From contig SFNC01000055.1 of NCBI GenBank assembly GCA_004554255.1, forward strand, positions 1-12,554: a stretch of 12,554 nucleotides of DNA. Direction: 5' to 3'. Every line of letters begins with the position of its first letter. The stretch's first letter is position 1. The notes below the pieces were generated by a model that saw nothing but the letters and a program-made list of their open reading frames with translations, was not told the origin of the DNA and ran no database searches. This DNA comes from Bacteroidales bacterium. GTDB lineage: Bacteria > Bacteroidota > Bacteroidia > Bacteroidales > Muribaculaceae. Below are positions 7,592-12,554 of the stretch, one piece after another. A program made the position numbers and the translations under genes.

Positions 7592-8801
7592 CACTCAGCT
7601 TATTCGCAGACAATTTCCTATTCTGGACCGCGAGGTGCACGGTAAACCGCTGGTTTATTTCGACAATACCGCCACATCGCAGACGCCCATGCGCGTTGTG
7701 GAGGAAATAAACCGTATGTACACGCGCCACCATGCCAATGTGCACCGTGGCGTGCACTGTATGAGCGTGGAGGCCACCGACCTTGTGGAGAATGCCCGTA
7801 GAAAGGTGTGCGCCTTTATCAACGCCCCCTCGCCCGAGGAGATTGTATTTACAAGAGGCACCACCGAGGGTCTGAATCTGGTGGCGGCATCGTATTGTCG
7901 GCTGCTGAGTCCCGGCGACGAGATAATCCTCACGGAGATGGAGCACCACTCCAATATCGTGCCATGGCAGTTGGCAGCGCAGCAGTATGGCTTGGTAATC
8001 AAGGTGGTACCGATATTGGCAGACGGCAGTCTGGATATGGAGGCATTCCGCGGATTGTTCACCGACCGTACGCGCCTGGTTAGTGTCGCCCATGCGTCAA
8101 ATGTGCTTGGAACCGTCAATCCCGTTGCCGAGATAGCTGCTTATGCCCATGCGCGCGGATGTGTCGTGGTTGTGGACGGTGCTCAGGCTGTTCCGCACTT
8201 TAAGGTTGATGTACAGGCGATTGGCGCTGATTTCTATGCCTTCTCCGGCCATAAGATGTATGGGCCAACAGGTGTAGGTGTGCTGTATGGCCGGCGTGAC
8301 CTGCTTGAGAAGATGCCGCCGTATCAGGGAGGCGGAGAGATGATAGGGCACGTGAGTTTTCAGGGCACCACTTTCGCCGATTTACCTTATAAATTCGAGG
8401 CAGGAACACCGGACTATACGGCGATTCCCGCGTTGACAACAGCAATAGAATTCATTGAATCCCTTGGTATAGAGAATATTGAGCAACACGAGCAGATGCT
8501 TTACGATTTGGCATTACGTCGCCTCAAGGAGGAGATTCCGGGCTTCCGGCTCTTCGGCGAGGCTCCGGGCAAATGTCCGGTGGTATCGTTCCTGGTGGGC
8601 AATGCGCACCATTATGATACAGGGATGCTGCTGGACCATCTCGGCATAGCCGTGCGTACCGGGCATCACTGCGCGCAGCCTCTTATGGCCGCACTCGGCG
8701 TGGAGGGTACGGTGCGCGCTTCGTTTGCCGTGTATAATACGCCGGAGGAGGTGGATGTTTTTGTAAACGCGCTGAAGCGTGTCGCTCAGATGCTTAATTA
8801 A
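7584..8801 (+). CDS. sufS: Cysteine desulfurase SufS
   Basis: The protein has 405 residues. It is a PLP-dependent group II cysteine desulfurase, turning L-cysteine into alanine and a protein-bound persulfide for Fe-S assembly. Seen in order: FDNTATSQTP near the start, TRGTTEGLNLVA (PLP phosphate contact), EMEHHSNIVPWQ (ring-stacking His), VDGAQAVPH (Asp and Gln contacting PLP), SGHKMYGPTGVGVLYG with Lys224 as the Schiff-base lysine, and RTGHHCAQPLM with Cys363 as the persulfide cysteine (E. coli K226 and C364). The Arg preceding GHHC binds the substrate carboxylate. ATG 7584 overlaps the end of sufD. No SufE or SufU sulfur-transfer partner is encoded in the window, so it must lie elsewhere in the genome. 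The next gene starts 12 bp downstream. Confidence 0.97.
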   Translation: MIDTQLIRRQFPILDREVHGKPLVYFDNTATSQTPMRVVEEINRMYTRHHANVHRGVHCMSVEATDLVENARRKVCAFINAPSPEEIVFTRGTTEGLNLVAASYCRLLSPGDEIILTEMEHHSNIVPWQLAAQQYGLVIKVVPILADGSLDMEAFRGLFTDRTRLVSVAHASNVLGTVNPVAEIAAYAHARGCVVVVDGAQAVPHFKVDVQAIGADFYAFSGHKMYGPTGVGVLYGRRDLLEKMPPYQGGGEMIGHVSFQGTTFADLPYKFEAGTPDYTAIPALTTAIEFIESLGIENIEQHEQMLYDLALRRLKEEIPGFRLFGEAPGKCPVVSFLVGNAHHYDTGMLLDHLGIAVRTGHHCAQPLMAALGVEGTVRASFAVYNTPEEVDVFVNALKRVAQMLN

Positions 8802-8813
8802 CAGATTGTTATC

Positions 8814-9818
8814 ATGAAAAACCTCTCATTATTTCTCATATTGTTCCTCGTCGTGCTGTGTTCTGCCTGCGCGGACAGCTCCAAGTTCTCCATAGAGGGT
8901 GACGTGGCGGGGAAACGCACTATGAATCTGAGGATTGTATATCCCGGTGATGACAATATAAACAGTGTGCTCACCGCCGCACGCGATGGTAAATTTACCT
9001 TCGAGGGCAATGCTCCCGACGGTGCATTAGTGGAGATTTTCGATAATGACTATCGCGTTCTCGGACGTCTCTACGCCGTTAACGGTGAGAAAATTAAGGT
9101 GCAAATTGACCCGGCAGACCAATTTGCATGCAATGTTAAGGGCAACGAAATATCTAAGCGCTGGTGTCGCTGGAATAAAGATAACGCCAAGACTCTCGGC
9201 TCCCGTAACGCCGCTGCTATCAACGCGTTGATAGCCAAATATGTAAAGGCCCATAAGGACGATATTCTGTCTACAATCCTGCTGATAAGCTATTTCGATG
9301 CGTCGCTTGACCCCGAACAGGCGCATGCTCTCCTGATATCTATCAACAAGGAGGCACGCCCCGCATCGCTTATCAACGCCTGGACAGCCGGAAACGCGAG
9401 GGTAGGGGAGACAGCACTGAAAGCCAAAGTGTTACCGATAAATTACCTGGACAATCGCGACTCGCTGCGTGTCTTTACGTTAAAAGGAAAAAAGCTGTCC
9501 CTGCTGGCGTTCTCCGACCAGCATTCGGGGCGTAAGGACTCCATAATCCCGGCAATTAAACGACTGCGCTCGCGCGTAAATGTTCTGGATATGTCAATGG
9601 ATGCGGATACCATGTCATGGCGACGCAATGTCCGCGCCGACAGTGTGAGCTGGCCCACGGCATGGGCCGCCGGAGCTATCGCAGCGCCCGGTGTGGACAG
9701 GCTCGGAATCCCGTCGGTGCCATACTTTATTGTGGCAGATTCCACCGGGCGTCAGCTGTTCCGAGGGAGGTCCATAAAGCAGGCCGAGGCTCTTGTGGAC
9801 TCCATACTTAAACGATAA
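8814..9818 (+). CDS. Lipoprotein with DUF4369-like and redox-inactive thioredoxin-like domains
   Basis: The protein has 334 residues. The N-terminus is a lipoprotein signal (MKNLSLFLILFLVVLCSACA); Cys19 is the likely lipidated residue, with Cys16 in place of the usual Leu at -3. Residues about 23-115 resemble DUF4369, the beta domain common in Bacteroidetes TlpA-like lipoproteins (FSIEGDVAG, DGKFTFEGNAP). A helical linker (about 125-205) follows. Residues about 220-334 look like a thioredoxin/AhpC-TSA fold: strand LSLLAFSD, DMSMDADTMSW, the cis-Pro loop GIPSVPYFIV with Pro303, and DSTGRQLFRG. The position that normally carries WCxxC reads FSDQHSGRKD (233-242) with no cysteine, so disulfide chemistry is unlikely. 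It probably sits in the periplasm or outer membrane. It is 12 bp after sufS and 18 bp before comM. The family call is moderate; the loss of CxxC is directly visible. Confidence 0.8.
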   Translation: MKNLSLFLILFLVVLCSACADSSKFSIEGDVAGKRTMNLRIVYPGDDNINSVLTAARDGKFTFEGNAPDGALVEIFDNDYRVLGRLYAVNGEKIKVQIDPADQFACNVKGNEISKRWCRWNKDNAKTLGSRNAAAINALIAKYVKAHKDDILSTILLISYFDASLDPEQAHALLISINKEARPASLINAWTAGNARVGETALKAKVLPINYLDNRDSLRVFTLKGKKLSLLAFSDQHSGRKDSIIPAIKRLRSRVNVLDMSMDADTMSWRRNVRADSVSWPTAWAAGAIAAPGVDRLGIPSVPYFIVADSTGRQLFRGRSIKQAEALVDSILKR

Positions 9819-9836
9819 CCTTACCAATCACACATT

Positions 9837-11393
9837 ATGCTTGTCAAGACTTATGCCGCTGTTATAAACGGTGTTGACGCTCAGAGCGTTACCATAGAGG
9901 TGAATGCCACCCGCGGCGCCAGCCTGCTGATTGTGGGCCTCGCCGACACCGCCATCAAGGAATCGGCCGAGCGTGTCCGCTCGGCGATTGTGCAGAGCGG
10001 AGTGCAGTATCCTCACCGCAATGTGGTGGTGAATCTCGCTCCCGCCGATGTGCGCAAGGAGGGCGCCGCCTACGACCTCCCCATAGCCGTGGCGCTGTTG
10101 GCGGCATCGGAGGTGATTTCCGCTCCGGACCTTGACAAGTACTTCATAATGGGCGAGTTAAGCCTTGACGGCTCGGTGTTGCCAATACGCGGTGCGTTGC
10201 CGATGGCGATGTTGGCGCGGAAGGTGGGATACAAGGCCATGATTGTGCCTGCAGCAAATGCCACGGAGGCCGCGGTGGTGGACAATATTGATGTCTATGG
10301 CGTTGATTCACTGCGCGATGTGCTCGATTTGGTGACCGGAAACTCGCAGCTGAGCCCGACAGTAGTGGATACGCGCGCCGAATTCGCTCAGGCTCAGGCA
10401 AACTGCAGTCTTGATTTCTCGGATGTGAAGGGCCAGGAGAATGTGAAACGCGCATTCGAGGTGGCCTGTGCCGGTGGTCACAATATTATCCTTGTAGGCC
10501 CTCCCGGCGCGGGTAAGTCAATGATGGCCAAACGTTTGCCGTCTATATTGCCGCCGCTGACTCTCCGCGAGGCATTAGAGACTACCAAGATTCACTCCGT
10601 GGCCGGAAAGCTCGGCGCCGATGCCCGGCTTATGCCTGTGCGCCCATTCAGAGCACCGCACCATACCATTTCGCCCGTGGCCATGGTGGGAGGCGGCAAC
10701 AATCCCATGCCCGGCGAGATATCGCTCGCCCATAACGGCGTACTGTTCCTGGATGAGTTTCCGGAATTTCCGCGAGGCGTGCTGGAGGTGCTACGCCAGC
10801 CTATGGAAGACCATGTTATCAGCATAGCCCGCGCCAAATACGCCGTGGAATACCCTGCTTCCTTCATGCTCGTGGCGTCCATGAACCCCTGCCCCTGTGG
10901 ATATTTCACGCATCCCACACGCGAGTGTACCTGCAAACCCGGGGCGGTCGCAAACTATAAAAACCGCATCTCCGGTCCCTTGCTGGACCGTATAGACATC
11001 CATGCCGAAATACTGCCGGTACCGTTCGAAACGCTGTCTAAGGCCCCGAAGGGCGAACCGTCGGCAGATATCCGCCGCAGGGTTGTGGCCGCGCGTGCCA
11101 TTCAGACAGAGCGCTTCAAGAACGACCCCGGCGTACACTGCAACGCGCAGATGGGTAACAGGCTGATAGAGAAGCACTGCCGCCTCAGCGACGAGGCCAC
11201 GGGAATGTTGCGCACCGCCATGGAGCGCTTCGACATGTCCGCGCGCGCATACACACGCATCCTGCGCGTAGCGCGCACAATAGCTGACCTCGCCGCCTCG
11301 CCGGACATACAACCCGCCCACATCTCCGAGGCTATCTCCTACCGCACCCTGGACCGCGCCTCCTGGGCAAACAGCCACTCCACACCCTTCTAA
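9837..11393 (+). CDS. comM: ComM/YifB-type Mg-chelatase-like AAA+ ATPase
   Basis: The protein has 518 residues. An N-terminal Lon-protease-like (ChlI) domain spans about 1-175: GLADTAIKESAERVRSA, then NLAPADVRKEGAAYDLPIA and FIMGELSLDGSVLPIRGALP. The AAA+ core follows, with Walker A GPPGAGKS at 221-228, RAPHHTISPVAMVGGG, and Walker B VLFLDEF with Asp306/Glu307. Between them and the sensor region lies a four-cysteine insert (Cys352, Cys354, Cys364, Cys366: NPCPCGYFTHPTRECTC), a likely zinc site. GPLLDRIDIH is the usual arginine-finger/sensor segment, and a helical C-terminal domain closes the protein. In Vibrio, ComM is a hexameric branch-migration helicase that helps integrate DNA in natural transformation; the role in Bacteroidetes is not established. 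Length is close to the family norm. It is the last gene of the run; no clear T-tailed terminator follows, only REP-like palindromes. Confidence 0.93.
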   Translation: MLVKTYAAVINGVDAQSVTIEVNATRGASLLIVGLADTAIKESAERVRSAIVQSGVQYPHRNVVVNLAPADVRKEGAAYDLPIAVALLAASEVISAPDLDKYFIMGELSLDGSVLPIRGALPMAMLARKVGYKAMIVPAANATEAAVVDNIDVYGVDSLRDVLDLVTGNSQLSPTVVDTRAEFAQAQANCSLDFSDVKGQENVKRAFEVACAGGHNIILVGPPGAGKSMMAKRLPSILPPLTLREALETTKIHSVAGKLGADARLMPVRPFRAPHHTISPVAMVGGGNNPMPGEISLAHNGVLFLDEFPEFPRGVLEVLRQPMEDHVISIARAKYAVEYPASFMLVASMNPCPCGYFTHPTRECTCKPGAVANYKNRISGPLLDRIDIHAEILPVPFETLSKAPKGEPSADIRRRVVAARAIQTERFKNDPGVHCNAQMGNRLIEKHCRLSDEATGMLRTAMERFDMSARAYTRILRVARTIADLAASPDIQPAHISEAISYRTLDRASWANSHSTPF

Positions 11394-11394
11394 C

Positions 11395-11456
11395 ACCCAC
11401 CGGGCTAAAGCCCATACCCACATGCTGAAGCCCATACCCACCGGGTTAAAGCCCTG
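11395..11456. repeat. Three tandem REP-like palindromic units
   Basis: Three units of about 20-21 bp start with ACCCAC at 11395, 11416 and 11436. Units 1 and 3 hold a self-complementary core, GGGCTAAAGCCC (11402-11413) and GGGTTAAAGCCC (11443-11454). Unit 2 is degenerate (ATGCTGAAGCCC). They begin 2 bp after the comM stop and lie upstream of a RAYT transposase gene, the usual setting of REP sequences. They may also act as a weak terminator or mRNA-protecting hairpin for the long suf transcript. Confidence 0.75.
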
Positions 11457-11533
11457 TGGCAGTACAAAAAACATAGGTTTATATTTTATATTAAAAGAAA
11501 AATTTTTGCACTGAAACAGGGCCTCAGCCCTGT
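11451..11533. repeat. Inverted REP pair with hairpin upstream of the transposase
   Basis: GCCCTGTGGCAGTAC (11451-11465) is repeated in inverse orientation at 11508-11522 with 12 of 15 positions matching. The pair brackets about 42 bp of A/T-rich DNA. Its right arm also forms a perfect local hairpin, ACAGGGC-CTCA-GCCCTGT (11516-11533), 18 bp before the transposase ATG. Head-to-head REPs around a short spacer resemble BIME units of other bacteria. The A/T-rich core probably contains the transposase promoter, but no convincing TAnnTTTG box is present. Confidence 0.7.
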
Positions 11534-11551
11534 TAAAAATAACGCACGCGA

Positions 11552-12460
11552 ATGAAGAACTGGACAGGAAGCTACCGTGCCCGCAATCATGATTACGCCT
11601 CCAGGTGTATTTATCATGTTACAATGGTAAAGGCAAATGGAGTAGGGAGTTTCGGTCGGCTTGCCGGAGACCTCAGGGTGCCTGTCGGGACTGCCGGTGC
11701 GCCGTATGTGATAGCTTCGCCGATAGGCGCTGCTATCAAAAATGCCCTGCGCATGCTGCCGTCGTTGCACCCGGCCATTCGCGTCTATCAGTATGCACTT
11801 ATGCCGGACCATCTGCATGTGGTAATTGCTGTAGAAGGCCAAATGGACGAACCCCTCGGGCGGAAGTTGGCAAGGTTTAAACGCAAGGCGGCCGAATATG
11901 CCGGTGTGGATTGTGTCTTCGAGCCCGGATTCAACGACCGTATTATGTACCAATCGCGCAGCCTTGACACCGTTTTCAGGTATTTGAGGGAGAATCCCTA
12001 TCGGCTGGCGGTGAGGCACGCCAATCCGGATTTCTTCCGTCGCGTAAGTCAGCTGAAAATCGGGGATGTCAGTTGCCGGGCCTACGGCAACATGCAGCTG
12101 CTTCAGAATCCCTTTAAGGAGCAGGTGGTAGTCCACCGTGCCGACGGGGAGGAAAAACGCAGGACCGACCGCGACAGATGGCTCCATAGCGCCGCCAACG
12201 ACGGAGTGCTCGTCTCGCCCTTCATCTCGCCGGCCGAGAAAGCTGTCCGCACCGATGCAGAAGCCCTCGGCGCAAAGATAATACTCATAACCGCCGAGCC
12301 GATGGACGACCGCTTAAAGCCCGCAGCCACCAATTTCGCCCTCTGCACACAGGGTCGCATGCTTATCATAACGCCTGTGAATCAGCCGTTTGCCGGGATT
12401 CTGAGCCGCAACCTCTGCCTGTCCATGAACGCCCTTGCCGCCGACATCTGTAAAGATTAG
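11552..12460 (+). CDS. REP-associated tyrosine transposase (RAYT) with C-terminal extension
   Basis: The protein has 302 residues. The N-terminal part is a Y1 HUH transposase of the IS200-like/RAYT type (PF01797): CIYHVTM near residue 20, the HUH-type metal motif MPDHLHVVI with His87 and His89, and the helix YLRENPYR with Tyr144 as the nucleophile that cuts one DNA strand. The usual RAYT ends around residue 160-180. Here about 120 more residues follow, including FISPAEKAVR (from 224), LGAKIILI and LCTQGRMLIITP (from 264), which resemble the strands and glycine turn of a Rossmann-like (DprA/SLOG-like) domain. No tnpB partner is present. REP-like palindromes lie upstream and the structured repeat begins on its stop codon, fitting an enzyme that recognises folded single-stranded repeats. 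Single-gene RAYTs are usually domesticated. The transposase call is firm; the extension's role is unknown. Confidence 0.88.
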   Translation: MKNWTGSYRARNHDYASRCIYHVTMVKANGVGSFGRLAGDLRVPVGTAGAPYVIASPIGAAIKNALRMLPSLHPAIRVYQYALMPDHLHVVIAVEGQMDEPLGRKLARFKRKAAEYAGVDCVFEPGFNDRIMYQSRSLDTVFRYLRENPYRLAVRHANPDFFRRVSQLKIGDVSCRAYGNMQLLQNPFKEQVVVHRADGEEKRRTDRDRWLHSAANDGVLVSPFISPAEKAVRTDAEALGAKIILITAEPMDDRLKPAATNFALCTQGRMLIITPVNQPFAGILSRNLCLSMNALAADICKD

Positions 12461-12554
12461 ACCCCGTTCCCCAATATTTGTTAACGCAGGGGTCGCAGAT
12501 TTCGGTCAGATTTAGTCTTGCAGGTGAAGGAGCATAGCGGGCTATGTGACTGAA
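12459..12554. repeat. Structured dispersed repeat, copy 2 (cut by the window edge)
   Basis: It starts with AGACCCCG sharing two bases with the TAG stop of the transposase gene. Bases 12459-12492 match 441-474 at 32 of 34 positions, including both C-runs and the closing GGGG. The next stretch keeps ATTTCG, GAAG and TGAC but otherwise differs from copy 1. Its terminal hairpin CATAG-CGGG-CTATG (12533-12546) corresponds to TGTAG-CGGG-CTACA of copy 1, with two paired substitutions. The 3' arm lies beyond the window. A possible terminator or leader role is open. Confidence 0.75.

Noticed and set aside
11395..11456. Tandem units considered as a small CRISPR array
   Set aside because: Units of 20-21 bp abut with no unique spacers and are palindromic at the core; a REP-type repeat fits better.
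10791..11474. Antisense frame of 227 residues opposite comM and the REP array
   Set aside because: Shadow of GC-rich comM codons; it reads through the REP palindromes and has no recognisable domain.
11486..12187. Antisense frame of 233 residues opposite the transposase gene
   Set aside because: The sense strand carries the intact HLH and Tyr motifs; the antisense product resembles nothing known.
11552..12460. A complete IS200/IS605 insertion sequence
   Set aside because: No tnpB, and the protein has RAYT features with REP-like flanks; single-gene RAYT is the better description.

Overview
The window looks like a chromosomal segment of a gut-type Bacteroidales bacterium, most likely near Muribaculaceae. 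That placement is inferred from four things: SufB/C/D/S proteins of the kind found in Bacteroidetes, a DUF4369/TlpA-like lipoprotein, A/T-rich leaders without strong Shine-Dalgarno sites, and matches to the Bacteroidetes -7 promoter box TAnnTTTG. No sequence search was possible. All genes seen lie on the + strand. No tRNA, rRNA, CRISPR array or antisense gene could be supported.

Layout: (1) 1-341 is the C-terminal end of a probable exported beta-propeller-like protein, followed by a strong hairpin terminator (391-422). (2) 441-578 holds a long, strongly folded repeat element (copy 1). (3) 597-3227 encodes a secreted 876-residue GHL10/DUF187 glycosidase-like protein with beta-sandwich repeats and a possible C-terminal sorting domain, closed by a long nested inverted-repeat terminator (3232-3300). 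(4) A promoter at about 3325-3332 starts a tightly packed run of seven genes to 11393: a CvpA-like membrane protein, sufB, sufC, sufD, sufS, a lipoprotein with a thioredoxin-like domain that has lost its CxxC, and a ComM/YifB AAA+ ATPase. Gaps are 5-18 bp, with one 8-bp overlap, so one transcript is likely. SufBCD is the scaffold/ATPase complex for Fe-S cluster assembly and SufS supplies the sulfur; no sufE/sufU lies in the window. (5) 11395-11533 holds REP-like palindromes (three tandem units plus an inverted partner). (6) 11552-12460 encodes a REP-associated tyrosine transposase (RAYT, HUH/Y1 type) with an unusual C-terminal domain. (7) From 12459 to the window edge is the truncated second copy of the repeat seen at 441; it starts on the transposase stop codon.

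The most interesting signal is the repeat pair 441-578 / 12459-12554. The first 34 bases match at 32 positions. After that the sequences diverge, but a hairpin with a CGGG loop is kept through two compensatory base-pair changes and one A-T to G-T change. Copy 1 folds almost end to end into a single long stem. Copy 2 abuts a RAYT gene that also has conventional REP-like palindromes upstream. This points to a dispersed, structure-conserved element (a mobile non-autonomous repeat, a structured RNA, or both) that may be connected to the transposase.
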